A stretch of 64,000 bases of DNA, taken from a virus. The translations under genes were made by a program, and so were the position numbers. This document shows positions 8,745-16,050 of this stretch, piece by piece. Position 1 is the stretch's first letter. Every line of letters starts with the position of its first letter. The notes below the pieces were generated by a model that was not told the origin of the DNA, did not search any database, and saw only the letters and a program-made list of their open reading frames with translations. Location: the IMG/VR virus record IMGVR_UViG_3300048821_000386, positions 1 to 64,000 of that record. One strand, written 5' to 3'.

Positions 8745-9155
8745 CTACTTGCTCTTGACGGGTGCAACAACATAGACGTAGACCAGCGTCTCTTTGCCGG
8801 TGTTTTCCACATTGTGGCGGGTCGAGGGCGGGATGTAGACCAGCGCAGGGGCGACGAACGGTTGCCCTTGCTGGCCCTCAATCAGAGCCTTCCCCTGCCC
8901 CTCAAGAATGATCAGAGATTCCTCGTGATCGCAGGTGGTATGCCAGCCAACAGTCTCGTTCGACTTCAGCCGCACCAACCCGCTGCGCATTCCGGCCGTT
9001 TGCGGAGCTCCCTGGAGCAACAGACAGCCCCCGCCCGCGCAAGCAAGCTTGAGGACGTCGACCTTCCGCTGGGGCTGCTGTGGTTCGGCTGCCGACGCGG
9101 CCAGCAGTACTGCAGCCGCACCGCCAAGAGAGTATAAGCATGAGGTTTTCCGCAT
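8745..9155 (-). CDS. Secreted cupin-domain protein
   Basis: 136 residues from ATG 9155. A signal peptide is clear (RKTSCLYSLGGAAAVLLAASAAEP). The mature part is one cupin barrel: motif 1 is GWHTTCDHEESLIILEGQGKALIEG and motif 2 is VYIPPSTRHNVENTG, so two or three His and a Glu could bind a metal. The first motif has Cys-Asp between the histidines, which is not the textbook HxH pattern. It is transcribed away from the adjacent TonB receptor, sharing the 9156-9364 intergenic region, and so may be co-regulated with it. Metal sensing or periplasmic metal/ligand binding is inference. It is bacterial in character, unlike the phage genes to its left. Confidence 0.8.
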   Translation of the reverse strand: MRKTSCLYSLGGAAAVLLAASAAEPQQPQRKVDVLKLACAGGGCLLLQGAPQTAGMRSGLVRLKSNETVGWHTTCDHEESLIILEGQGKALIEGQQGQPFVAPALVYIPPSTRHNVENTGKETLVYVYVVAPVKSK

Positions 9156-9173
9156 AAAGTCTCCTTCCGTTCA

Positions 9174-9198
9174 GCATACTCCTATAGATTATGTATGC
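9174..9198. promoter_or_regulatory. Candidate operator (GCATAC-N13-GTATGC) between divergent cupin and TonB receptor genes
   Basis: Perfect 6-bp inverted half sites GCATAC (9174-9179) and GTATGC (9193-9198) separated by 13 bases, 19 bases upstream of the cupin start and about 170 before the receptor start. E. coli NikR binds GTATGA-N16-TCATAC, so the half-site bases are similar but in the opposite order. A NikR-type gene lies 3 kb away. Binding by that NikR is inference. The rest of 9156-9364 shows no gene. Confidence 0.35.
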
Positions 9199-9364
9199 GT
9201 ATACCATTTACAAAAACGTGCTACTTGTGCGACAATCATTCCCAGACCAGTCCATGCCTACCGATTTGTTCGGGTACTTCCGGCCGGGGTGCCAGCGCCC
9301 TGGGGAGAAACCAGACCATTTGCAAGCGCAATAGATTGTCCAATCCTTTCAGGAGCCAGTGCAG

Positions 9365-12046
9365 ATGCTTTTCCGCAGATTTGTTCTCTTTGCCCTGTTC
9401 ACCGCGACCTCGCTGCTTTCCGCGCAGCAGTCCGCGATCAGCGGGCATGTGCTCGATCCGCAGGGGCACCCTGTCGCCACGAGTGATAAGGCTTATCCGC
9501 CTCAGCTATCAGGAACTGTCGTTGACACGTCGGGCGCGGCGGTTGCCGGGGCAGACGTGCATGTTCTGAGCGCGAACGGTACTGTACAAAGAACAGTACA
9601 TTCGGACACGAACGGCTCCTTCGCTTTTTCTGGACTTGCGGCAGGCAATTATCGACTCGTCGTAATGAATCCCGGTTTTGCAACCAAAGAAATCCTTGTC
9701 ACCATAGGGACCACTGGGGCGCCGGCCCCGCTGCGCATCTCTCTGGTCGTGGGCGCCGTGAGCACCACCATCAATGTGCAGGGCCGTGAGGATGACCTAA
9801 TCGGAATCGCCGAATCCGGCACCCAGGGTACGGTGGGTGCAACGGAGATCCAGGATCGCCCGATTCTTCGTTCAGGCGAGGTTCTGGAGGCAGTGCCCGG
9901 CCTCATCATCACGCAACACGCGGGTGGCGGCAAGGCCAACCAGTACTTTCTTCGCGGCTTCAATCTCGACCACGGCACGGATATCGCTATCTTCCTCGAC
10001 AATATGCCGCTGAACCTGCCCTCGCACGCGCACGGCGAGGGCTACTCGGACATGAACACCGTCATCCCGGAGTTTGTGAAGCGGGTGGATTTCGAGAAAG
10101 GTCCCTATTACGCCAATGTTGGCAATTTCAGCTCAGCCGCGAATGCCAATGTGGAGTTTGCCAAGACGCTGCCTCAGAACTTCTTCAAGGTGGAAGGCGG
10201 CACGCACACCTATGGGCGAGCCGTTTTCGGCGTATCGCAAAAGCTCGGTGCGGGCAATCTGCTCTACGGTGGAGAAGAGACTTACTATGATGGCCCGTGG
10301 GTGCATCCGGATGGTTTTAACAAAATCAACGGCCTGCTCACTTACAGCCAGGGCGACGACGCCGATGGTGTCAGCGTCACGGCCCATGCCTACCACGGAA
10401 AATGGAACTCGAGCGATCAGATCCCCGTTGCCGCCCAATCTGTCGTTGGCTTCTTCGGCACACTAAACCCGTCTGACGGTGGGCACAGCCAGCGTTATAG
10501 CTTGCAGGGTGAATGGCATCGCCAAAGCGACAATTCCGAGTCGAAGATCTCAGCCTATGTATTTTATTACGATATGAATCTGTTCTCCGATTTCACGTAC
10601 TACCTGGTGGACTACAACAAAGGCGACCAGTTCGACCAGCAGGACAGGCGCTGGGTGGCTGGGTTCGACGCGCACCACACGATCTTCAGCACATGGTATG
10701 GCCGCAAGATGTCCAATACGTTCGGTGTGCAGCTTCGCAACGATTGGATTAACAACGGCCTCTATCGTACGGTGAATCGCGTGCGCACGGCCAAAACCGA
10801 CTATTCCGCCACCGGCACCAGCTTCTTCCCCGCAGGCAGTTCCAGTGGACCCACCTGCGTCACCATTCCCAACTCCGACATCACTCTTGACCTTACGTTG
10901 CCCGACGGCACCACCGCCACGACCACGGTTCCCAACACCACCTGCCCCACATTGCCGGCGACCACGGAGCGGGATGACTTTACAGACACGATAGGCAGCG
11001 CTTATGTGGAAAACAAAATCCAGTGGGAGAGCAAATTCCGCTCGGTCCTGGCCCTGCGCGGCGATGACGAAAAGTTCGTCGTCACCAGTCTGGCTTATCC
11101 GATAGATATGACTACTTTGCCCAACGGCACAACTACCACGGTGAACGCGGCCAATTCTGGCTCGGCCACCAAGTTCCTGCCCAGCCCCAAAGCAAGCTTG
11201 ATTTTCGGCCCCTGGGCCAATACTGAGTTCTATTTACAAGGCGGATTCAGTTTTCACTCGAACGACGGGCGTGGCGCAACGCAACAGGTGGAACCGGTCT
11301 CGCCGGATAATCCTTACCCCGATACGCCTGCCGCTAAAATCCCTCCCTTGGTCCAAACCAAGGGCGGAGAGATCGGCGTGCGCACTACGGCCCTCCCCCA
11401 TTTGCAAAGCACCCTTTCGCTCTGGTATCTCCGCAGTAATTCCGAACTGATGCAGGATGGCGACACCGGAGGCACATCTGCTTCGGAACAGTCGAGCAAC
11501 CGCTATGGCCTCGAATGGGCGAACTACTACACGCCAACGGAACATCTGGCTATCGATTTCGATATTGCCGACTCCAGGGCCCAGTTCACCCAAATCGATC
11601 CCGACGATGCGGCGCAGAGCGTGGTCAAGGCAGCTCTGTCGGTTAATGGTACCCCGGATGGAACCGTCAACTGGCAGGAAAGCGGTCCGGGCGGGAAGCT
11701 TGTGCCCGAAGCGGTCAAGGTGGTGATTTCGTCGGGCGTGGCATTGCACGACTACAAAGGCTTTTCGTCGAGTTTGCGCCTGCGCTACTTTGGCCCGCGC
11801 TACTTGACGTCGGATGGACTTTATCAGTCGAGTCAAACGGTGTTGCTCAATGGGGAACTCGGTTATCAATTCAACAAGAAATGGCATGTTACAACCGAAT
11901 TGTTGAATATGCTGAACCGCAAAGATGCCGACATTGACTACGCCTATGTCTACCAAATAACTCCGACCGCCGCTCCGGCATTCGGACGTGTTAACCACCC
12001 CACTGAACCGTTTCTGCTACGATTCTCGTTAGGAAGAAGCTTTTGA
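9365..12046 (+). CDS. TonB-dependent outer-membrane receptor with N-terminal carboxypeptidase-regulatory domain (candidate nickel receptor)
   Basis: 893 residues from ATG 9365 (AGGAG nine bases upstream; a GTG two codons earlier is possible). Order: signal peptide (residues 1-21), an extra Ig-like CarboxypepD_reg domain about 40-125 (LSGTVVDTSGAAVAGADVHV ... GNYRLVVMNPGF), a plug about 130-280 (ILRSGEVLEAVPGLIITQHAG, YFLRGFNLDHGTDIAIFLDN) and a 22-strand-type barrel ending PFLLRFSLGRSF with terminal Phe. The plug has a His-rich apex, SHAHGEGYSDMN, starting near residue 220. Receptors with this plug often occur with metal regulators; the neighbouring NikR suggests nickel import across the outer membrane, energised by TonB. 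Substrate is inference. Confidence 0.85.
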   Translation: MLFRRFVLFALFTATSLLSAQQSAISGHVLDPQGHPVATSDKAYPPQLSGTVVDTSGAAVAGADVHVLSANGTVQRTVHSDTNGSFAFSGLAAGNYRLVVMNPGFATKEILVTIGTTGAPAPLRISLVVGAVSTTINVQGREDDLIGIAESGTQGTVGATEIQDRPILRSGEVLEAVPGLIITQHAGGGKANQYFLRGFNLDHGTDIAIFLDNMPLNLPSHAHGEGYSDMNTVIPEFVKRVDFEKGPYYANVGNFSSAANANVEFAKTLPQNFFKVEGGTHTYGRAVFGVSQKLGAGNLLYGGEETYYDGPWVHPDGFNKINGLLTYSQGDDADGVSVTAHAYHGKWNSSDQIPVAAQSVVGFFGTLNPSDGGHSQRYSLQGEWHRQSDNSESKISAYVFYYDMNLFSDFTYYLVDYNKGDQFDQQDRRWVAGFDAHHTIFSTWYGRKMSNTFGVQLRNDWINNGLYRTVNRVRTAKTDYSATGTSFFPAGSSSGPTCVTIPNSDITLDLTLPDGTTATTTVPNTTCPTLPATTERDDFTDTIGSAYVENKIQWESKFRSVLALRGDDEKFVVTSLAYPIDMTTLPNGTTTTVNAANSGSATKFLPSPKASLIFGPWANTEFYLQGGFSFHSNDGRGATQQVEPVSPDNPYPDTPAAKIPPLVQTKGGEIGVRTTALPHLQSTLSLWYLRSNSELMQDGDTGGTSASEQSSNRYGLEWANYYTPTEHLAIDFDIADSRAQFTQIDPDDAAQSVVKAALSVNGTPDGTVNWQESGPGGKLVPEAVKVVISSGVALHDYKGFSSSLRLRYFGPRYLTSDGLYQSSQTVLLNGELGYQFNKKWHVTTELLNMLNRKDADIDYAYVYQITPTAAPAFGRVNHPTEPFLLRFSLGRSF

Positions 12047-12049
12047 CAA

Positions 12050-12109
12050 ATGCCGTCCTATGTCAGCGTCAACCTGACCTATCGCTTTGGTAAGTTGAAC
12101 GGAAAATAG
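12050..12109 (+). pseudogene. Second beta-barrel C-terminus in frame after the receptor stop (remnant)
   Basis: Directly after the TGA of the receptor, in the same frame, is MPSYVSVNLTYRFGKLNGK and a stop. SVNLTYRFG is typical of the last beta-strand of TonB receptors. Either it is debris of another receptor or the receptor once ended here and a TGA arose upstream. The receptor's own end (SLGRSF) is a complete final strand, so I favour a remnant. Confidence 0.4.
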
Positions 12110-12127
12110 AGATTTCAGAACAAGGAA

Positions 12128-12165
12128 AATGGCCGGGGAGCGAATGCTTCCCGGCCATTCTTGTT
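12128..12165. terminator. Rho-independent terminator between receptor 1 and nikR
   Basis: A stem of AATGGCCGGG pairing with CCCGGCCATT around GAGCGAATGCTT, followed on the plus strand by CTTGTTTCTTT. It sits between convergent genes and ends receptor 1 transcription; the minus-strand side also has an A-rich/T-rich flank, so it may serve both. Confidence 0.75.
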
Positions 12166-12180
12166 TCTTTCCCCTGCGGA

Positions 12181-12645
12181 TCAGTGTTTATGCGGATGCG
12201 GGTGTTTATGTGCCTTTGCCGCAGGTGCAGCCAGCGCCTGCGCGGGAACGGTCATTACAAGGCGTCCATGCTGCACCCCTTTCAGAGCGATCAACTTGCT
12301 GGCAAACTGCTCCACTGCGGCCGACTTGCCATGCACGATAAGCACCTCCAGGCAGGAATCGTGATCGAGATGCGCGTGGCTGGTGGAGACGACCAGTTCG
12401 TGATGTTCGTGCTGCAAATCGGTCAGCTTTTCGCCGACACCGTGCTGGTGATGGTCATATATCAGGGTGACAGTCCCCACGACGACGGCATTCGGAGACG
12501 ATGTCCGCTCACCAACTAATCGGTCACGAATCAAATCGCGAAAGGCCTCGGACCTGTTGGCATATCCGTTCTTGCCCATCCACTGGTCGAACTGCTTGAG
12601 AAGATCGGAATCGAGCGCCACGCCAATTCTTGTGAGAATGCCCAT
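12181..12645 (-). CDS. nikR: Nickel-responsive ribbon-helix-helix regulator NikR
   Basis: 154 residues from ATG 12645 (a longer frame from 12663 adds only six). Residues 1-45 are a ribbon-helix-helix DNA-binding domain (TRIGVALDSDLLKQFDQW ... NRSEAFRDLIRDRL). The rest is the ACT-like nickel-binding domain: VGTVTLIYDHHQHG and QHEHHELVVSTSHAHLDHDSC. The four high-affinity nickel ligands of E. coli NikR (H76, H87, H89, C95) correspond to H79, H90, H92 and C98 with identical spacing. The C-terminus adds a His-rich tail (AHKHPHPHKH) not usual in short NikRs, perhaps for metal storage. It would repress or control nickel uptake, plausibly the adjacent TonB receptors. Confidence 0.92.
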   Translation of the reverse strand: MGILTRIGVALDSDLLKQFDQWMGKNGYANRSEAFRDLIRDRLVGERTSSPNAVVVGTVTLIYDHHQHGVGEKLTDLQHEHHELVVSTSHAHLDHDSCLEVLIVHGKSAAVEQFASKLIALKGVQHGRLVMTVPAQALAAPAAKAHKHPHPHKH

Positions 12646-12769
12646 ATAAGCTCCTGCAACCACTCCTGATTGTATGTCAGAGTACAGGGCGTAGAACGAT
12701 TTTCCATCTACTGTCGGTCTTTTGATGGATTTGTGAAATAGGCGTTCACAGATAGAATGTTCTTTGGCA

Positions 12770-13141
12770 ATGCGGCGCGTAATCGCACTTTCGTTGATGA
12801 TGTTGTTCAGCTGGGCGCTGATCGCGCCGCTCTTTGCCCCGGACGCAGACGCAAATCTTCCGGCCTGCTGCCGCAGGAACGGAAAGCATCACTGCATGAT
12901 GCGCAGGATGCAGCGGCTCGACGGCAATCAGAAGGGCTTCACGTCAGTCTCGGAAAAGTGCCCTTGCTGTCCGGTCGGCACGTGTGCTGTCTATTCCCCA
13001 ATCTTCAAGCCGGAATCTGGGGAGCAGCTCTTTGCGGGCGTCGTTCGTCATCCTGCGATAGCGCCGCAGACTGAGACGCTGTACCGCATTTCTTCCTTTT
13101 GCAGCCATCCAAAGCGCGGCCCTCCAACTCCTCTCGCCTGA
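12770..13141 (+). CDS. Small exported Cys/His/Met-rich protein of copper gene clusters
   Basis: 123 residues from ATG 12770 (a TTG two codons earlier is possible). An N-terminal hydrophobic segment (VIALSLMMLFSWALIAPLF) acts as signal or anchor. It is followed by LPACCRRNGKHHCMMRRM and later EKCPCCPVGTC, which are dense in soft-metal ligands, and it ends KRGPPTPLA. Small proteins of this layout are commonly found beside copper-type TonB receptors in Acidobacteria, and the receptor 2 gene starts 78 bases downstream on the same strand, so both are likely one transcript. Periplasmic copper handling is inference. Confidence 0.7.
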   Translation: MRRVIALSLMMLFSWALIAPLFAPDADANLPACCRRNGKHHCMMRRMQRLDGNQKGFTSVSEKCPCCPVGTCAVYSPIFKPESGEQLFAGVVRHPAIAPQTETLYRISSFCSHPKRGPPTPLA

Positions 13142-13218
13142 CAATCTGTGGTGTTTGACGAATGGGACCGGTTCAGCCTGTCCCGCTGTTCCGCTTTGTA
13201 CAAGCAAGAGGAGAATCC

Positions 13219-15594
13219 ATGAAAAGCAAGTTATTGCTGGCATTGTTGCCAGCCGTCTGCCTGTTCTGGCAGACAAACACTATCCATGCTCAACAATCGG
13301 CTGTGTTAAGCCCCGCTTCCACCGGCAGTGTTGCCGGCGTGCTTAAGGATCCTTCCGGAGCTGTGATTCACGGCGCGCGTGTGGAATTGCGCTCCACCAT
13401 CCGGGATTTTCACCTAACCCGGATCTCCGATCATCTAGGTCATTTTTCTTTTGTCTCTGTTCCGGCTGGCGACTATCAGCTCACCGTCACCGCTTCAGGC
13501 TTTGCCAATCAGGTTCTTCGTCCGCTCGCCGTAGTAGCTGGCGCGGAAGTTCCTGCAAACCTCTCGCTCAAGATTGCCGAAGTTATGGCCAGCGTCAAAG
13601 TCGACGGGCAGGACGCCAGTTCCATTGCAGCCTCGGCTCTCAGGGTGAAAGCCTCTAGTCATAACAGCGCCGACGCACTGGACGATGCGCCCGGTGTCAG
13701 CCTGCATGGCAACGGCGAACTGGCCACTATTCCCTTTCTGCATGGCCTGGGCGATGAGCGTACCAAGATCGTGGTGGATGGCATGACGATCTCTAGCGCC
13801 TGCCCAAACCATATGAATCCCACGCTCAGCTATGTTGCCCCGGCCCAGGCCGCACAGGTGACCGTGCTGGCTGGGATCACGCCGGTCAGCTTGGGTGGAG
13901 ACAGCTTGGGCGGCACGATCTCGGTTGAATCTCCTGCGCCCGCTTTCGCCGAGCCCGGAAGCAAAGTGCGCGAGGATGGCACCTTCACCGGCTACTACCG
14001 CTCCAACGGTGAAAACTGGGGCGGATCGCTCAAGGAAGGGATCGCCAGCGAGCACTTCAGCCTCGGTTATGTCGGCTCCTTCACCACCACCGATGATTAC
14101 TCCGACGGCTCCGGCCACAAAGTCACGTCAACCTACGCACAGAGCACCGACCACGCACTCACTCTGGCGACACAGAGCGGTCACAACTTCTTTGAGGCAA
14201 CTGGAAGCTTCCATCACGTTCCCTTCGAGGGCTTTGTGAACGCCTTCATGGACCTGACTCACAACAACGCCACTTCGCTTAATGTGCGCTATCGCTACAC
14301 GCTGGCCACAGGTTCGGTGGACGCCCGCTTCTTTTGGCAGAACACCTTTCACGAAATGAACTTCCTTTCGGACAAAATAGCAGTAGACGGCGCGGGTTCA
14401 TCCATGCCGATGAACACACATGGCCGCGACCTCGGCTATCTGGTCCGCTATGAGTCCGCGCTTTCCACGCGCCACACCTTCCGCGCCGGCAATGAACTGT
14501 ATCGCTTCCGCCTGGATGACTGGTGGCCGCCGGTTGCCGGGATGGCACCCATGATGGGGCCCGACACCTTTATCAATATCAACAATGGCCGCCGTACTCG
14601 ACTGGGGACGTACGCCGAAGCATTCAGCCACTGGAACCCGCGTTGGTCTACGCTGATCGGTCTGCGCAATGACACGGTGTGGTCAGACGCGGGCAACGTG
14701 CAGGGATACTCGATGATGTATGCCACCGACGCCGCAGCCTTCAACGCCGAAAACCACGCCCGCATCGACGCCAACTTCGACTTAACTGCGCTGGCCCGCT
14801 ACGACGCCAATGAGCACGTCGCCGTTGAGTTCGGCTACGCGCGCAAGAACCGCTCGCCGAATCTCTACGAGCGATACACATGGTCGACCAGCATGATGGC
14901 GGCCAGCATGATCGGCTGGTTCGGTGACGGCAACATGTATTACGGCAACGTCGCGCTGAAGCCAGAGACCGGAAACCTCGTCAACGGTACGCTGCTGTTG
15001 CACGGCCAGGCGCCAAAGCCCTGGGAGGTGAAGCTGACACCCCACCTGAACTATATCCAGGACTACATTGACGTGGATGTGGCCTCAATGTCGATGATGG
15101 GGCTGCCACTACTACGTTTTGCCAATCACGACGCCCGCATCGGCGGCGGTGATCTCTCGGGCTTCGCCACGCTGTGGAACAACAACGCCGCCGGCACTGG
15201 CAGACTGAGCGCCGTGGGAGCTTGGTTGCATGGCACGCGTACCGACAGCAACATCCCGCTATACCAGATGATGCCGCTGAATTTGCGTCTTGCCTTTGAC
15301 GAGGAAGTGAAGGGTTTCAATGCCGGCTTTGGCTCGGAGATGGTGGACAGCAAGTCGCGCCTTGATCCCAATCGCATGGAGCTGCTTACCCCAGGATATG
15401 CGGTTTTCAATCTTCACGCAGCCTACAAGAGCAAGGTTGTGCAGGGGGGCTTCCGCGTGGACAACCTCTTCAACCGACTCTACGAACTGCCGCTCGGCGG
15501 CAACAATATCGACATCTACAACGCCACAGGCAACATGACCCCGGTTACCGGTCGTGGCCGCTCGGCATCCATCAACCTAACCGCCACTTTTTGA
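13219..15594 (+). CDS. TonB-dependent receptor, OprC/NosA-like copper type
   Basis: 791 residues from ATG 13219, with GAGGAG six bases upstream; a frame start 19 codons earlier has no ribosome site. Order: signal peptide (1-25), CarboxypepD_reg-like domain about 36-125 (GSVAGVLKDPSGAVIHGARV), plug about 140-260, and barrel to SINLTATF with terminal Phe. The plug has VDGMTISSACPNHMNPTLSY: C195 and M199 make the CxxxM motif that binds copper in Pseudomonas OprC, and methionine clusters (SSMPMNTHG, MMGPDTF, TSMMAASMIGW, MSMMGLPLL) occur in the barrel. Copper import is therefore the best guess. It is co-directional with the copper-type small gene upstream. Confidence 0.85.
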   Translation: MKSKLLLALLPAVCLFWQTNTIHAQQSAVLSPASTGSVAGVLKDPSGAVIHGARVELRSTIRDFHLTRISDHLGHFSFVSVPAGDYQLTVTASGFANQVLRPLAVVAGAEVPANLSLKIAEVMASVKVDGQDASSIAASALRVKASSHNSADALDDAPGVSLHGNGELATIPFLHGLGDERTKIVVDGMTISSACPNHMNPTLSYVAPAQAAQVTVLAGITPVSLGGDSLGGTISVESPAPAFAEPGSKVREDGTFTGYYRSNGENWGGSLKEGIASEHFSLGYVGSFTTTDDYSDGSGHKVTSTYAQSTDHALTLATQSGHNFFEATGSFHHVPFEGFVNAFMDLTHNNATSLNVRYRYTLATGSVDARFFWQNTFHEMNFLSDKIAVDGAGSSMPMNTHGRDLGYLVRYESALSTRHTFRAGNELYRFRLDDWWPPVAGMAPMMGPDTFININNGRRTRLGTYAEAFSHWNPRWSTLIGLRNDTVWSDAGNVQGYSMMYATDAAAFNAENHARIDANFDLTALARYDANEHVAVEFGYARKNRSPNLYERYTWSTSMMAASMIGWFGDGNMYYGNVALKPETGNLVNGTLLLHGQAPKPWEVKLTPHLNYIQDYIDVDVASMSMMGLPLLRFANHDARIGGGDLSGFATLWNNNAAGTGRLSAVGAWLHGTRTDSNIPLYQMMPLNLRLAFDEEVKGFNAGFGSEMVDSKSRLDPNRMELLTPGYAVFNLHAAYKSKVVQGGFRVDNLFNRLYELPLGGNNIDIYNATGNMTPVTGRGRSASINLTATF

Positions 15595-15610
15595 GGCGAT
15601 TTTGATGCCT

Positions 15611-15644
15611 TCCCATTCAGGCTGGCCGCCCAGCCTGAATGGGA
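15611..15644. terminator. 15-bp perfect stem-loop after receptor 2
   Basis: TCCCATTCAGGCTGG (15611-15625) pairs with CCAGCCTGAATGGGA (15630-15644) around a 4-base loop, 17 bases after the stop. There is no clear T-tract, so it may be a weak terminator or a transcript-stabilising hairpin. Confidence 0.5.
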
Positions 15645-15699
15645 ACCGCTGAGCTTGCTTGAAATCGTCCCTCTCGAAAATGGTTCGTAAAATGATTTG

Positions 15700-15720
15700 T
15701 GCGGCGTTTCCAGCTTTGCA
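15700..15720 (+). repeat. 21-bp direct repeat, right copy, flanking cargo block A
   Basis: TGCGGCGTTTCCAGCTTTGC followed by A, matching 8702-8722 at 20 of 21 positions in the same orientation. Beyond it to the right are only a receptor fragment and the phage tail hub gene. Confidence 0.6.
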
Positions 15721-15756
15721 AGCTGCCACTTCCAACAACGAGGGCACTTGCGGGCG

Positions 15757-15912
15757 AGCGCGGCTGCCGACAATCTGCTCAACAGGGACTATGAACTGCC
15801 GCTGGGGGGAGTGAACTTCGACGACTTCATGGCCAGTATGTGGATGAGCCAGATCAAGCCGCTGACGGGACGGGGAAGGTCAGCCTATGCAAGCCTAACC
15901 TTCGAGTTTTGA
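15757..15912 (+). pseudogene. C-terminal fragment of a third TonB-dependent receptor
   Basis: The frame reads AADNLLNRDYELPLGGVNFD, continues to QIKPLTGRGRSAYASLTFEF and stops. It matches the last strands of receptor 2 (VDNLFNRLYELPLGGNNID ... MTPVTGRGRSASINLTATF) but with different residues, so it is a paralogue, not a local duplication of receptor 2. Nothing upstream could supply the missing receptor body. Bases 15913-16050 between it and the phage gene contain no gene or structure I can support. Confidence 0.75.
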
Positions 15913-16050
15913 CGAAATAATGAGAAGTCTATCCTGGGAGATGCGGATTAGTCCCGATATGCTGGCTTGTGGCAAGGTTTTCCCGAGGGTTTGGTATTGT
16001 TCCGGGCTTATCACGAGCCATTCGGAAGTAGTTCTTCCTGAAATGAGCGT

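Noticed and set aside
12757-13074. Overlapping plus-strand frame at the copper-type gene
   Set aside because: It has no signal sequence or Cys/His/Met pattern; the other frame shows both and continues the operon.
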